Counted from the first letter of the stretch, positions 7,609 to 17,846 are shown. The stretch: 64,000 nt of DNA from Bacteroidaceae bacterium (GCA_024688885.1 JAILDV010000010.1:1-64000), one strand, 5' to 3'. Notes: generated by a model not told the origin, from the sequence alone. Translations and numbers: made by a program.

Positions 7609-7643
7609 CATCGGGGACATCGGTAAAATCGATGTCCCCGATG
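7609..7643 (+). terminator. Terminator of the nusB operon
   Basis: A perfect 14-bp stem, CATCGGGGACATCG at 7609-7622 and its complement at 7630-7643, with a 7-nt loop, followed by TCTGTTA. It ends the rightward operon. Confidence 0.75.
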
Positions 7644-7705
7644 TCTGTTAACCAATGCTCCCGACATCAATTCCATGATTGCAGAACTGAAGGAAGAGGA
7701 ACACA

Positions 7706-7735
7706 AGAACGGGGGAACAATCGTCCCCCCGTTCT
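7706..7735 (-). terminator. Terminator-like hairpin after the secreted esterase
   Basis: AGAACGGGGG at 7706-7715 pairs with CCCCCGTTCT at 7726-7735. It lies between convergent genes and could serve the leftward esterase gene or both directions. Confidence 0.55.
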
Positions 7736-7764
7736 ATTCATGGAAATATGTTTAATGTCAATTT

Positions 7765-8979
7765 TTACTTAAAGAGTAATTGTGCGAACTCGTGAAGGCT
7801 ACGACGCCAAGTGTGGAACTCGTGTGCGGTGCCTTCTGACTCGTAACCGACAGCATTCATACCCAGCTGTGTCTTGATGTTCTTGGCAGCTTCAACACAA
7901 CCCATGTTCTCCTTGCCGCCACCGCTCATGAAGAGGAGCTTAGTCTTCTGTGCAAAGCCTTCGGAATTCTTCACCTGGTCAACACTCCATGCACCGCTAC
8001 TGAAGGAACCCACATAAGCGAACTTACCTGGATTTGCCAGAGTAATCTCACGTGCCTGCATGCCACCCATGGAGAGACCAGAGTATGCACGATGTTCAGG
8101 ATCAGCAATCACACGGTAATTCTTCTCAATCATTGGGATGATGTCGTTGAAGAGCACATTCTTGAAGCCGTCAGCAAAGCCGCCGCCGAAACCACCAAAA
8201 CCACCGAAGCCGCCTTGTGGACGCTGACCACCCTGACCTTGAGGTGCCTGACCTGCTGGACGTGGAGCATTTGCATTCAGACCGTTATCCATCACAACGA
8301 TGAAAGGAACGGCTTTCTTCTCTGCGATGAGGTTGTCCATGATGGAAGCCACATGACCTTGATATGGCCAGCTGTATTCGTTCTCACCCATACCGTGCTG
8401 CAGATAGAGAACAGGGAACTTCTTGGTAGGATTAGTGAAGTACTCATTAGGCAGATAGACGAAGCAACGACGCATCTTCTCCGTGTAGCTTGAGTAATAG
8501 TACACCTCACTCATAGAACCTTGTGGTACATTCTTCACCTGCCAAAAATCCTGGTCGTCAGATGGAACCTCAATACCACTACCCCAACGGCTTGCGCCAT
8601 AGTAGTACAAACTGGTTGGATCTGGAACACTGGCACCGTCGATGTTCAACTGATAGTAGTGGAAGCCCGGATCCTGTGGAGCAGAAGTACCTGTCCACAC
8701 ACCATTTGCGTCCTTGGTCATGGTGTAAATCTTACCAGCAATGTCAAGACCCACCTTTGTAGCCTCTGGTGCCGAAATCTGGGCACGTACCTGACGAGCA
8801 GAGTTTACCATAGGGTACTGCTTGCTGTCCTGATTGCTCAATGCAGGCTTAAAGTCTTCTGCAATTGCAGCCTCTGATGGAACCCAAGGGTTACCCTGTG
8901 GACGACCACCAAAACCGCCAAACTGTGCTGACGCTGTCAAACTTACAAGCGTCATCAACGAAAGAATGATTTTCTTCAT
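7765..8979 (-). CDS. Secreted esterase with N-terminal carbohydrate-binding-like domain (CE1/feruloyl esterase type)
   Basis: A 404-residue protein with a signal peptide (MKKIILSLMTLVSLTASAQ). Residues about 45-150 resemble the immunoglobulin-like esterase N-domain (GVWTGTSAP, GFHYYQLNIDG). The catalytic alpha/beta-hydrolase domain (about 155-404) has PVLYLQHGMGENEYSW, nucleophile Ser303 in GLSMGG and candidate catalytic His386 in GTAHEFHTW. Such enzymes remove feruloyl or acetyl groups from plant xylan. A Gln/Gly-rich insert (GQAPQGQGGQRPQGG and onwards, about 243-268) sits inside the catalytic domain. The next gene upstream is also a secreted esterase with a similar Gly-rich tail, suggesting joint use on plant polysaccharide. 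Substrate is not proven by sequence. Confidence 0.85.
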   Translation of the reverse strand: MKKIILSLMTLVSLTASAQFGGFGGRPQGNPWVPSEAAIAEDFKPALSNQDSKQYPMVNSARQVRAQISAPEATKVGLDIAGKIYTMTKDANGVWTGTSAPQDPGFHYYQLNIDGASVPDPTSLYYYGASRWGSGIEVPSDDQDFWQVKNVPQGSMSEVYYYSSYTEKMRRCFVYLPNEYFTNPTKKFPVLYLQHGMGENEYSWPYQGHVASIMDNLIAEKKAVPFIVVMDNGLNANAPRPAGQAPQGQGGQRPQGGFGGFGGFGGGFADGFKNVLFNDIIPMIEKNYRVIADPEHRAYSGLSMGGMQAREITLANPGKFAYVGSFSSGAWSVDQVKNSEGFAQKTKLLFMSGGGKENMGCVEAAKNIKTQLGMNAVGYESEGTAHEFHTWRRSLHEFAQLLFK

Positions 8980-9065
8980 GTGATTAGTAAAAAATAAATG
9001 ATGTAATAAATAATGTAAAATCGATTACAACCTATTGACACGATGCGCTCCAAAAGGTTTAAAAA

Positions 9066-9097
9066 TCAAGTTGCCTTACGTGCATAAGACAACTTGA
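9066..9097 (-). terminator. Terminator of the type-B carboxylesterase gene
   Basis: TCAAGTTG at 9066-9073 pairs with CAACTTGA at 9090-9097, with further inner pairing; on the minus strand a TTTTTAAACC tail follows. It ends the leftward carboxylesterase transcript and separates it from the downstream esterase. Confidence 0.7.
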
Positions 9098-9124
9098 AGA
9101 ATTAATGAGCGCATAAACGATGGT

Positions 9125-10648
9125 TTAACGGCCGAAACCAAAACCAAAGCCCTGTCCCTGAGGTGCTTTTTCAGGTTCGCCGAAGAAGGAAGCTTCAGCA
9201 TCCTTGTCATTGAGCTTGAACACCATGAACTTAGGATTCTGCTCGGTGCAAGGAGCCCATTCACCACCCTTAGGTCCATTAGGATCGCTGTACTTGGCGA
9301 AGTTGGTCCATGCGGTGAGCATCTTTTCAGAGAGGTCCCAGTCACCTTTTGTCCATGGACGCCAACAGTGCTTGAGTGACTTGAACACAAACCAGAGGTC
9401 GGAAGAGTGGAACGCACCATTCAGACGCTGAGTCACCTCTGGATGTGAACCGTCATCTGGCAATGGGCGTGCGAACTCATAAGCCCATGCCTTACCACCC
9501 TTCTGTGCACGGACTTTACAGAACTCGGCAATATTTGGAGCCATGTCACCCATATCGTTGAGGGTGTAACCAATCATATAAGGAACGTCTGCCAAAGTGC
9601 CTTCGCGAGTTGCATCATCGAAACTCTTCACGCTGACATAGCCGTCAATCATAGGCATATAGCCCATACCCATGCGCATCATGCCCATACCGCCACCTTG
9701 CTGACCAGCACTGTTCACCTGACCATAGATGGTTGGGAGAGCAAAGACTGTCTCTGTTGATGCCTGACGCATCTTCTGCAAGTCAGTCATACCTGCCCAG
9801 TCGAACATCTTCTTGGCATTGTTGGCTGCATCTTCGATGGAACCACCGCTGTAACGGCCACCCATCATGCCACCACCGTTAGGATTAGGAATGCTAAGTC
9901 CCTGAGCACTCATGATGACAGCCTTGTGGAACAAACCACGAGCCAATGGAGATTCGCAAAGGGTGCGCACACTGCCACCACCTGCACTCTGACCGAAAAT
10001 AGTCACATTATTGGGGTCGCCACCAAACTGAGCAATGTTCTTCTTAATCCACTTCAGTGCCTCAATCTGGTCGAGGATACCATAGTTACCCGATACCTTG
10101 TTGGGGCTTTCCTCAGCAAGAGCTGGGTGAGTAAGGAATCCGAAGATGCCAAGACGGTAGTTGATGGAAACGAGGACAACGTCCTTTGCGCCCCACTCTT
10201 GTCCGTCAAACTCTGGTTCTGAGCCGAAACCTTCACGGTAGCCACCACCATGAATCCAGAGAGCAACAGGAAGTTTCTTACCAGCATTACCTGGAGCCTT
10301 TGTCCATACGTTCAAGTACAGACAGTCCTCACTGAAGGCAGCCTCCTTGCCATAACCCCACTCGGTGTAGTAACCACCGGTGTACTGAATGGCCTGATAG
10401 CTTGGACGGCCAAAAGTGTCGCAAATCTTCACACCCTTCCAAGGCACAACAGGTTGTGGTGCTTTCCAACGGTTCTCCCTGATTGGAGGAGCAGCATAAG
10501 GAATTCCACGATAGACGAAGACTTCTGGATGATCGTCAGCCTTCACACCCTGTACCTGACCACCTTCAATGGTCAACACTGGATTGTTCTGCGCATTGCC
10601 TGCCGCACATGCAAGCAACAGTGACAAACCTAATAAAAGTTTTTTCAT
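9125..10648 (-). CDS. Secreted carboxylesterase, type B
   Basis: A 507-residue protein with a signal peptide ending around ACAAGNAQ. It shows all hallmarks of type-B carboxylesterases: VYRGIPYAAPP, EDCLYLNVW, the oxyanion hole HGGGYREG (about 133-140), and nucleophile Ser221 in GQSAGGGS. The likely catalytic histidine is in LNGAFHSSDLWFVF. The enzyme hydrolyses ester bonds in the periplasm or outside the cell; in polysaccharide-degrading Bacteroidales the usual substrates are acylated xylans or pectins, which is inference here. The C-terminus is a Gly/Phe-rich tail (APQGQGFGFGFGR), like the insert of the neighbouring esterase. The genes are separated by a terminator. Confidence 0.88.
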   Translation of the reverse strand: MKKLLLGLSLLLACAAGNAQNNPVLTIEGGQVQGVKADDHPEVFVYRGIPYAAPPIRENRWKAPQPVVPWKGVKICDTFGRPSYQAIQYTGGYYTEWGYGKEAAFSEDCLYLNVWTKAPGNAGKKLPVALWIHGGGYREGFGSEPEFDGQEWGAKDVVLVSINYRLGIFGFLTHPALAEESPNKVSGNYGILDQIEALKWIKKNIAQFGGDPNNVTIFGQSAGGGSVRTLCESPLARGLFHKAVIMSAQGLSIPNPNGGGMMGGRYSGGSIEDAANNAKKMFDWAGMTDLQKMRQASTETVFALPTIYGQVNSAGQQGGGMGMMRMGMGYMPMIDGYVSVKSFDDATREGTLADVPYMIGYTLNDMGDMAPNIAEFCKVRAQKGGKAWAYEFARPLPDDGSHPEVTQRLNGAFHSSDLWFVFKSLKHCWRPWTKGDWDLSEKMLTAWTNFAKYSDPNGPKGGEWAPCTEQNPKFMVFKLNDKDAEASFFGEPEKAPQGQGFGFGFGR

Positions 10649-10776
10649 GTTAAATAATTGTTTAGGTTGTAAAAATAAGAATAGATATAATTGTTTTATG
10701 ATAGTAACATCCGAGGGGCAAAGATAGGAAGAATATCTTGAACAAACATTATTTTAGTGACAAAATTATCAAAAAA

Positions 10777-10808
10777 TTTGCCCAATCACTGTTTTTTCCC
10801 TACATTCG
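10777..10808 (+). promoter_or_regulatory. Promoter of the DUF4380 gene
   Basis: TTTG at 10777-10780, 20 bp, then TACATTCG at 10801-10808, one base off the Bacteroidetes -7 consensus. The gene starts at 10856. On the other strand, TATCTTTG (plus 10719-10726) is a plausible -7 box for the divergent carboxylesterase, although its -33 box is at a poor distance. Confidence 0.5.
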
Positions 10809-10855
10809 CAACGAAAATAACAATCAACTATTTCCAATCTTAACACAACGCATCA

Positions 10856-11734
10856 ATGAGAAAAATCCTTACATTATTGGCGATGGTGGCATGCATGACT
10901 ACGGTCAAGGCTGCCAATCCTGTCATCAAAAACCTCGGTGATTCCAAGTATTGCATCGAAATCGGTAACCTGTCTATGACCATCAACGGTGCTGGAGGCG
11001 GGAAAATCCTCTCCTTCAAATATCAAGACACCGAAGTCATCTCACAATCCACATTCCCAGAGAGTTTCGGAAGCACCTTCTGGACAAGTCCACAGAAAGA
11101 ATGGAATTGGCCTCCCGTGCAAGAATTTGACAAACAGCCCTACACGGTGGAAGAGAAAGGCAACTCGCTCGTGATGACCAGCAATGTGTCGGCACGACTG
11201 AAATACCGTATCCGCAAGGAGTTTAGCGTGGATGCCAAGAAGAACGCCATCGTGGTCACCTACTCCATCATCAACGAGTCGGGTGAAACACGCAAGGTGG
11301 CTCCTTGGGAAATCACACGTGTACCAAACGATGGTTTAATTTTCTTTGATGCGCCCACCGACCAGATTACCCCTGCCAATCTCATGTCTTTCCAGTCAGC
11401 ATTCGGCATTTCATGGTACAAAACAGATGAAGCCAACCAAAACCGCAAAATCAATGCGGACGGCAAGGGCTGGCTGGCATACATCAACAATGGTCTGCTG
11501 ATGGTAAAAAAGTTCCAGGACCTCAACGCTTCACAGCCTGCTCCCGAAGAGGCTGAAATACAAGTGTATGTCAACCGGGGAAAAAGTTATATTGAGTTGG
11601 AGAGCCAAGGTGCCTACACAGAGCTGAAGGCTGGCGAATCTCTCAGTTGGACAGTTGAATGGTTCCTTACTCCTTATGCAGGTGAAGCACCATCAAAGGA
11701 TTTGTTGAAGAAAGTGAAGAAACTCATCAAATAG
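10856..11734 (+). CDS. Secreted DUF4380 protein
   Basis: A 292-residue protein with a signal peptide (MRKILTLLAMVACMTTVKA). The rest is beta-rich with the mutarotase-like features of DUF4380: IGNLSMTINGAGGGKILSF near the start, FGSTFWTSPQKEWNWPP, and VAPWEITRV. The fold resembles galactose mutarotase/glycoside-binding sandwiches, so a role in sugar handling outside the cytoplasm is likely but unproven. It is divergent from the esterases and ends in a strong terminator. Confidence 0.82.
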   Translation: MRKILTLLAMVACMTTVKAANPVIKNLGDSKYCIEIGNLSMTINGAGGGKILSFKYQDTEVISQSTFPESFGSTFWTSPQKEWNWPPVQEFDKQPYTVEEKGNSLVMTSNVSARLKYRIRKEFSVDAKKNAIVVTYSIINESGETRKVAPWEITRVPNDGLIFFDAPTDQITPANLMSFQSAFGISWYKTDEANQNRKINADGKGWLAYINNGLLMVKKFQDLNASQPAPEEAEIQVYVNRGKSYIELESQGAYTELKAGESLSWTVEWFLTPYAGEAPSKDLLKKVKKLIK

Positions 11735-11760
11735 GAAGTTTCCAGCCAAGACATCATCAC

Positions 11761-11803
11761 AGAAAGAGCCATCAACATAAGCGTCATGTTGATGGCTCTT
11801 TCT
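11761..11803. terminator. Strong bidirectional terminator
   Basis: A perfect 18-bp stem (AGAAAGAGCCATCAACAT at 11761-11778 with its complement at 11786-11803) and a 7-nt loop lies between the convergent DUF4380 and hisB genes, with T-rich sequence available on both strands. Confidence 0.82.
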
Positions 11804-11820
11804 ATTTCTGAGGATTATTG

Positions 11821-12888
11821 TTACAATACGCCTTTGCTCGAAGGCAACTGAAACTTGTAAATATCACGCTTAACCGCCATCTTAATGCTACGAGCAAGTG
11901 CCTTGAAGATGCCTTCAATTTTGTGGTGTTCATTATCTCCTTCTGCTTTGATGTTGAGGTTCATACGAGCAGCATCACTGAAAGATTTGAAGAAGTGGAG
12001 GAACATCTCAGTAGGCATGTCGCCCACACGTTCACGTTTGAACTCAGCATCCCACACAAGCCATGCTCGACCACCGAAGTCAAGTGCTACCTGACAGAGG
12101 CAGTCATCCATCGGAAGCGTGTAACCATAGCGTTCAATACCACGCTTGTCTCCAAGAGCTTTGGCAATACATTCGCCCAATGCTATACCAGTATCTTCAA
12201 TCGTGTGGTGCTCATCCACATTGAGGTCGCCTTTCACTTGAATACGGAGGTCTATAGAGCCATGCTTCCCGATTTGCTCCAACATATGGTCAAAGAAACC
12301 CAGTCCTGTGTTGATGTCGCACTTACCTGTACCATCCAAGTTAAGACTGATGTCAATGTCCGTCTCTTTCGTCGTCCGGCGCACAGAGGCTGTTCGTTCG
12401 CCAGCAAAAAGGATTTCGGTAATTTCATCCCATGACTGCACGTTATCACCAAGAATCAAATACTTGCAACCGAGGTTCTCAGCTAGTTGCTTGTCTGTCT
12501 CACGGTCACCAATCACATAGCTGTTGGCAAGGTCATAGTTTCCTGACATGTACTTCGTCATCATACCTGTACCAGGCTTACGTGTAGGCAAGTTGTCGGC
12601 AGGAAAAGAACGATCTATGAGGATATCATCAAAAGTGACCCCCTCCCCTTTCAGCGTATTGAGCATGAGATTGTGAGTCGGCCAGAAGTCTTCCTCTGGA
12701 TAGGAAGCAGTGCCAAGCCCATCCTGGTTGCTCACCATGACAAACTCAAAGTCAAGTTTAGTGCGGATGAAGTTGAGGTTACGAATCACACCGGGAACAA
12801 ATTGGAACTTCTCGAAAGAATCAATCTGCTCATCATCTGGCTCCACTAAAATGGTGCCATCCCTGTCGATGAAAAGTGCCTGTTTCAT
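11821..12888 (-). CDS. hisB: Bifunctional histidinol-phosphatase / imidazoleglycerol-phosphate dehydratase
   Basis: A 355-residue fused enzyme for two steps of histidine synthesis. The N-terminal HAD phosphatase (about 1-165) has the nucleophile motif [11 protein letters not shown] and a later VIGDRETD. The C-terminal dehydratase (about 170-355) carries [23 protein letters not shown] and [10 protein letters not shown], with the paired histidine metal-binding motifs DEHH and DNEHHKIE. The gene is last in the leftward hisGDCB operon, 41 bp after hisC. Confidence 0.97.
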   Translation of the reverse strand: MKQALFIDRDGTILVEPDDEQIDSFEKFQFVPGVIRNLNFIRTKLDFEFVMVSNQDGLGTASYPEEDFWPTHNLMLNTLKGEGVTFDDILIDRSFPADNLPTRKPGTGMMTKYMSGNYDLANSYVIGDRETDKQLAENLGCKYLILGDNVQSWDEITEILFAGERTASVRRTTKETDIDISLNLDGTGKCDINTGLGFFDHMLEQIGKHGSIDLRIQVKGDLNVDEHHTIEDTGIALGECIAKALGDKRGIERYGYTLPMDDCLCQVALDFGGRAWLVWDAEFKRERVGDMPTEMFLHFFKSFSDAARMNLNIKAEGDNEHHKIEGIFKALARSIKMAVKRDIYKFQLPSSKGVL

Positions 12889-12929
12889 AAGAATGAAAGT
12901 TGAAGAATTGAAGAATTAAAGTCCTGCAA

Positions 12930-13967
12930 CTACACGTATTGTCTCAACGCCGAAAGCAGTTTTGTATTCTCTTCCTTGATGCCCACCGTAATGCGGAGAC
13001 AATCGCCACAGAGATGCACACGGTTGCGGTTGCGCACAATCACCCCCTTCTGCACCAAATATCTGTAGATACCATCTGCATCCGTCACACGGGCAAGAAT
13101 GAAGTTGGCATCAGTCGGATAGACTTTCTTACAGATGGGCAAGATGCTCAACGCCCTCATGAGTGTCTCACGCTCTTGAAGAATCATGGTGATGTGGCGT
13201 TGCAACAGCGTAGCATTGCCCAGAATCTCCATGGCTTTCTTTTGTGTCAACACATTGACATTGTAGGGGTACTTCACTTTATTGTAAAGCCCAATGATGT
13301 CAGTGCTGGCAAATGCCATACCCAAACGGATACCAGCAGCGCCCCACGCCTTTGAGAACGTGGCGAGGACGATGAGGTTAGAATATTTCTGAATATCGAA
13401 ACGGAAAGGTTTCTGCGAAGAGAAGTCGCTGTATGCCTCATCCACTATCACAATGCCTTGAAAAGCCTCAATGACTTTCTCTATCTTTTCACGACGAAAA
13501 GCATTGCCTGTCGGATTGTTGGGGGAACAGATGAAAATGATTTTTGTATTCTCGTCACATGCTGCCAAAAGCGCATCGGGATCCATGTCATAATTCTCAT
13601 CCAGCGACACCTTACGGTACTCAACATCGTTCACATCAGCACACACTTCATACATACCATAAGTGGGGTCGATAGCCACCACATTATCTTTGCCCGGACG
13701 ACAGAAGATGCGGTAAGGCAAGTCAATCGCCTCATCACTACCATTACCCAAGAAGATATTCTCCACAGGCACCCCCTTCATAGGTGAGATTATCTGTTTC
13801 AACTCTTCTTGCAAAGGATCCGGGTAGCGATTCACGCCATTAGGATAAGGGTTCTCATTGGCATCGAGGAAAGCATCTGCTTTTACCCCCTTAAACTCGT
13901 CGCGAGCACAACTATATGGTTTCAGCGCCCAGATATTAGGGCGCACTAATTCTTGTAAACTTTTCAT
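12930..13967 (-). CDS. hisC: Histidinol-phosphate aminotransferase
   Basis: A 345-residue PLP-dependent fold-type I enzyme. Visible motifs are [17 protein letters not shown] at the start, [31 protein letters not shown], and the PLP lysine in [17 protein letters not shown]. It converts imidazole acetol phosphate to histidinol phosphate. The start codon overlaps the stop of hisD (ATGA), so they are translationally coupled. Confidence 0.97.
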   Translation of the reverse strand: MKSLQELVRPNIWALKPYSCARDEFKGVKADAFLDANENPYPNGVNRYPDPLQEELKQIISPMKGVPVENIFLGNGSDEAIDLPYRIFCRPGKDNVVAIDPTYGMYEVCADVNDVEYRKVSLDENYDMDPDALLAACDENTKIIFICSPNNPTGNAFRREKIEKVIEAFQGIVIVDEAYSDFSSQKPFRFDIQKYSNLIVLATFSKAWGAAGIRLGMAFASTDIIGLYNKVKYPYNVNVLTQKKAMEILGNATLLQRHITMILQERETLMRALSILPICKKVYPTDANFILARVTDADGIYRYLVQKGVIVRNRNRVHLCGDCLRITVGIKEENTKLLSALRQYV

Positions 13968-15244
13968 AAAGACTGAATTCTTACTGTCATTGCATTTTTA
14001 TGAGCATCCAACTGTTCCGCTTCAGCCATCAGTTCGACAGCACGGCCAATGGAACGGACACCCTCTGCTGACAATTCTTGGAAAGTAATTTTACGGCAGA
14101 ACGAATCGAGGTTCACACCGCTGTACGCCTTAGCATATCCCGATGTGGGAAGTGTGTGGTTGGTTCCAGAAGCATAGTCACCGGCTGACTCACAAGAGTA
14201 GTTGCCGAGGAAGACACTTCCCGCATTCACCACCCTGTCAGCAAACGACTGGTAGTCCTTGATGGCAAGGATGAGATGTTCGGGAGCATACTCATTTGTC
14301 ATTCTGATGACCTCTTCCATGTCTTTCACGATGATAAGCTTGGAGTATTGCAACGATTGCTCTGCTATTTCTTTGCGAGGCAGCAATGCCAATTGTCTGT
14401 CCACCTCTGCATTCACCTTCTCTGCCATTGCCTCAGATGTTGTGATGAGGATGACTTGTGAATCCACGCCATGTTCTGCCTGAGAGAGCAAATCTGCAGC
14501 GACAAACACGGGATTTGCCGCATCGTCTGCAACCACTGCAACCTCTGAAGGACCAGCAGGCATGTCTATCGCCACCTCATGCAGACTCACCTGCTGCTTG
14601 GCTGCCATCACGAACTGATTGCCAGGACCAAATATCTTGCTGACTTTCGGTACAGACTCCGTACCATATGCCATCGCACCTATCGCCTGAACACCACCAG
14701 CCTTGAAGATTTTGCTGACACCAGCCACCTTTGCCGCCATCAGAATAGCAGGATGCACCTTGCCCTCACGATTGGGAGGAGTACAAAGAACAATCTCCTT
14801 ACATCCCGCGATCTTGGCAGGCGTGGCAAGCATCAACACCGTCGAAAACAAGGGTGCCGTGCCTCCGGGAATGTAAAGACCCACCTTCTCAATAGCGACA
14901 GACTTCTGCCAACACACCACACCAGGAGCTGTTTCCACCTTCTCACCTTCAAACTTCTGCGATGCATGAAACTTCTCAATATTAGCATGTGCAAGCTTCA
15001 AGGCATTCTTCAACTCTTCCGATACAAGTTTCTCAGCTTCAACAATTTCTTCCTCAGAAACTGCCAATGACTCAAGTTTCACCTTATCGAATTTCTCTTC
15101 GAACGCTTTCACAGCAGAGTCACCATACTGCCGAATCTGGTCAAGCACAGTCTGCACTGTCTCTCGCAATTCGGAAGCATCCCGATGTGGACGTTCCAAC
15201 AAGGTCGTCCACGCTGCTTGATTAGGATATTTAATGATGTTCAT
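13964..15244 (-). CDS. hisD: Histidinol dehydrogenase
   Basis: A 426-residue enzyme from the ATG at 15244 (MNIIKYPNQ). It oxidises histidinol to histidine in two NAD-dependent steps and needs zinc. Motifs include [45 protein letters not shown], the catalytic region EYAPEHLIL and [19 protein letters not shown]. Length is normal. It follows hisG by 48 bp and overlaps hisC by 4 bp. Confidence 0.97.
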   Translation of the reverse strand: MNIIKYPNQAAWTTLLERPHRDASELRETVQTVLDQIRQYGDSAVKAFEEKFDKVKLESLAVSEEEIVEAEKLVSEELKNALKLAHANIEKFHASQKFEGEKVETAPGVVCWQKSVAIEKVGLYIPGGTAPLFSTVLMLATPAKIAGCKEIVLCTPPNREGKVHPAILMAAKVAGVSKIFKAGGVQAIGAMAYGTESVPKVSKIFGPGNQFVMAAKQQVSLHEVAIDMPAGPSEVAVVADDAANPVFVAADLLSQAEHGVDSQVILITTSEAMAEKVNAEVDRQLALLPRKEIAEQSLQYSKLIIVKDMEEVIRMTNEYAPEHLILAIKDYQSFADRVVNAGSVFLGNYSCESAGDYASGTNHTLPTSGYAKAYSGVNLDSFCRKITFQELSAEGVRSIGRAVELMAEAEQLDAHKNAMTVRIQSL

Positions 15245-15292
15245 CTTTTCATGTACCAATTACCATGTACGATTTGCCATGCGGCTTGTACA

Positions 15293-16144
15293 CTATAAAA
15301 TCATTTTTTCAATGGGTGTTACCAAAATGCCTTCTGCTCCAAGTGCCTTCAACTGACCAACAATCTCCCAGAAATGCTTTTCGTCAAGCACGGCATGAAC
15401 AGAACACCATTCTTCGTCTGCCAATGGAATGATAGTAGGGCTCTTCAAACCTGGCAACACTTTCACGATTTCTGCCAGACGAGCCTTTGGCGCATTCATA
15501 CGCACATACTTTTTATCTTCTGCAATCAGCACAGAATTGATACGGAAAAGCAAATCTTCGAGAATGGCTTTCTTCTCATCGTCCAGATTCTTGTTTCCAA
15601 TGAGCAAAGCCTCGCTCTGCATCACTACTTCCACCTCTTTCAAGTTGTTGCTGACCAACGTAGAACCTGAACTTACAATGTCGAAGATACCATCAGCCAA
15701 GCCAATGCCAGGAGCAATTTCGACTGAACCCTGAATCACATGGATATCAGTCTTCACGCCCTTCTCCTCCATGAACTTGCGGAGAATGACAGGATAAGAT
15801 GTGGCAATCTTCTTACCATTGAACCACTCCACACCAGGATAATCCACAGCCTTAGGAATAGCCAGTGAGATGCGGCACTTGCTGAAGCCAAGACGCTTCA
15901 CGATGTCAGCATTCTCATTGCGCTCCACAAACTCATTCTCACCCACAATACCCACATCAGCCACACCATCAGCTACAGTTTGTGGAATATCATCATCACG
16001 GAGAAAAAGAACCTCCAGTGGAAAATTAGATGCCTGAACAAGCAACGTGCGCTTGCTCGAACTTACTTTGATGCCGGTCTCTTTCAGAAGATCCATGGTG
16101 TCTTCAAAGAGACGACCTTTTGATTGTACTGCTATACGTAACAT
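15293..16144 (-). CDS. hisG: ATP phosphoribosyltransferase, long form
   Basis: A 283-residue HisG of the long type, first and committed step of histidine synthesis. It starts MLRIAVQSKGRLFEDTM and includes ADVGIVGENEF and GIGLADGIFDIVSSGSTL, the PRPP-binding loop. The C-terminal ACT-like domain (about 205-283, ending ALGAEGILVTPIEKMIL) binds histidine for feedback inhibition, and its presence means no HisZ is needed. First gene of the leftward operon. No attenuator or leader peptide is evident in the upstream 80 bp, which hold only low-complexity repeats. Confidence 0.97.
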   Translation of the reverse strand: MLRIAVQSKGRLFEDTMDLLKETGIKVSSSKRTLLVQASNFPLEVLFLRDDDIPQTVADGVADVGIVGENEFVERNENADIVKRLGFSKCRISLAIPKAVDYPGVEWFNGKKIATSYPVILRKFMEEKGVKTDIHVIQGSVEIAPGIGLADGIFDIVSSGSTLVSNNLKEVEVVMQSEALLIGNKNLDDEKKAILEDLLFRINSVLIAEDKKYVRMNAPKARLAEIVKVLPGLKSPTIIPLADEEWCSVHAVLDEKHFWEIVGQLKALGAEGILVTPIEKMIL

Positions 16145-16159
16145 ATATGTCTGTTGTTT

Positions 16160-16222
16160 TGATTCTATGATATTATTAAACTCTAAACCCTAAACTCTTA
16201 ACTCTATACCCTAAGCTCTCAC
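16160..16222. repeat. Low-complexity junction repeat (CTCTAAACCCTAAACTC type)
   Basis: A short tract of imperfect CTCTAAACCC/TAACTC units fills the gap between hisG and the glycosyltransferase gene. A related tract in the opposite orientation lies at 21764-21840. Confidence 0.6.
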
Positions 16223-16223
16223 C

Positions 16224-17393
16224 TTAATGAATCGCCCCCAACGGCGTCATGATTGACTTGTTTGACGGGATATAGGTTGCAATGATAGGCCGGCGTCGAT
16301 CCGGCTCATCGTGTCGGAAGAATTCCAGAATGGCACTGAACGAATAGCGGCTCGTGTCGAACACAATGTAGTCGTAATCTCGGTACAGCACATCGGTGCT
16401 GGGCATGTCTCCCAATTTCGAATGGAACACATCATACTTGAACCGATGCCTTGCTGCAATCTCCTTCATGTCAGCGAGGTTGTTTCCATCGCCCACAATC
16501 AGGAACTTCTTCCTTTTCTTTTTCTTTCTCTTGCGGCCCCATGCATACAAGTTCTGCATCACATATGCCATAACAGCTTTCAACACCACAGTCAACGTAA
16601 TAAACGCTGAATAGATGATACTATAGTGTGCAAAGTGCTTCTTGAAGAAAATCACCATTGCCTTGTAGAAAGCATTCACATACTTGAATGATTCTTTCTT
16701 CGTGCTCTCTCCCTTGTAGTGTAATATCTGCGTCGGAATGTAGTAATTCTGATAACCTGCCTTCAACACACGATAGCTCAAGTCGACGTCCTCACCATAC
16801 ATGAAGAACGTCTCATCCAGCAACCCCACCTTGTTCAAAGCCTCCTTACGGATAAACATAAACGCACCACTCACAATCTCAATTGGGTTGATGGACTGCT
16901 TATTCAGATACTGCATATAATACCGGCCAAATATACGACTCTTTGGAAACAACGAACCCAAACCTGTCATCTTGCAGAACGCCACGAATGGAGTCGGTAC
17001 CCCACGACGGGATTCTGGTGCAAAAGAACCATCCACCCTCAACATTCCCACACCGCACATACCTGCCTTTGGTGTCTTGTCCATAAAGTCAATGCACTCT
17101 CTCAACGAACGCTCTCCAATGAACGTGTCGGGATTCAGAAGCAACACATACTCTCCCCTTGCCTCCCGTATCGCCTGATTGTTGGCACGAGAAAAACCGA
17201 CATTCTCCTTATTCTCAATGTAGCGCACCCATGGGAACTTTCCCTTCAGGTACGATACCGAGTCGTCAGTGCTGTTGTTGTCAACCACAAACACTTCGCC
17301 ACCCACTCCTGTCAACGCTTTCTCCACCGAGAGCAGGCATTGCTCCAGATAAAAGCGAACATTATAATTGACTATGACAATGGAGAGTTTCAT
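16224..17393 (-). CDS. Family 2 glycosyltransferase
   Basis: A 389-residue protein. The N-terminal GT-A domain (about 1-240) starts KLSIVIVNYNVRFYLEQCL and contains VDNNSTDDS, NVGFSRANNQAIREARGEY, LLNPDTF and MYGEDVDLSYRV, the pattern of WbbL-like rhamnosyl- or related sugar transferases. After that come a hydrophobic helix (about 260-285) and a lysine-rich linker, then about 100 residues that look like a Rossmann-type end (KFLIVGDGNNLADM, YDYIVFDTSRYS). It probably adds sugars in cell-surface polysaccharide synthesis at the cytoplasmic membrane. Substrate cannot be read from sequence. It starts directly after the membrane protein gene upstream. Confidence 0.85.
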   Translation of the reverse strand: MKLSIVIVNYNVRFYLEQCLLSVEKALTGVGGEVFVVDNNSTDDSVSYLKGKFPWVRYIENKENVGFSRANNQAIREARGEYVLLLNPDTFIGERSLRECIDFMDKTPKAGMCGVGMLRVDGSFAPESRRGVPTPFVAFCKMTGLGSLFPKSRIFGRYYMQYLNKQSINPIEIVSGAFMFIRKEALNKVGLLDETFFMYGEDVDLSYRVLKAGYQNYYIPTQILHYKGESTKKESFKYVNAFYKAMVIFFKKHFAHYSIIYSAFITLTVVLKAVMAYVMQNLYAWGRKRKKKKRKKFLIVGDGNNLADMKEIAARHRFKYDVFHSKLGDMPSTDVLYRDYDYIVFDTSRYSFSAILEFFRHDEPDRRRPIIATYIPSNKSIMTPLGAIH

Positions 17394-17846
17394 CTATTCC
17401 TTATTCACATCCTCCAGATAGGAAGAGATCTTTGACTCAGAGGGCCAGCAATAGATGCTGACACAAAAAGCAACCAAGGCACAAAACATACCGCTTACAC
17501 TCGTAGCAAGGTAATATACCGCCACACTGAACACAGCAGCGATGCACAAAATGCCTATCCGCACAATACTCCATATATGATAAGACCGCAAAGCCTCTTC
17601 ATTGTTCATACGACGTAATCCTTTAGTAGTGTTCAAGGTGAACAACCGAATCGCCAAAGGAATGCCAATAATGGTCAATGCCACTACGGCAATGTTCAGC
17701 TTCACCTCCTCCGTTGACTGAGGCACCACCACACCATTCGGTATCACGTCTAGTTCACCCAACACGACAGCAGCCACTACAATCAGCCACACTATCGCCA
17801 ACTCTATCTTCAAAACCCTCAATAGCTTTTGTATATATTTTACCAT
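17394..17846 (-). CDS. Hypothetical membrane protein
   Basis: A 150-residue protein from the ATG at 17846 (MVKYIQKLLRVLKIELAIVW); a longer frame to 17876 lacks a convincing start. Four hydrophobic segments are visible: IELAIVWLIVVAAVVLGEL, LNIAVVALTIIGIPLAIRLF, IVRIGILCIAAVFSVAVYYL and GMFCALVAFCVSIYCW. It lies between recR and the glycosyltransferase, with the latter starting immediately after its stop. No family or function is recognised. Confidence 0.75.
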   Translation of the reverse strand: MVKYIQKLLRVLKIELAIVWLIVVAAVVLGELDVIPNGVVVPQSTEEVKLNIAVVALTIIGIPLAIRLFTLNTTKGLRRMNNEEALRSYHIWSIVRIGILCIAAVFSVAVYYLATSVSGMFCALVAFCVSIYCWPSESKISSYLEDVNKE

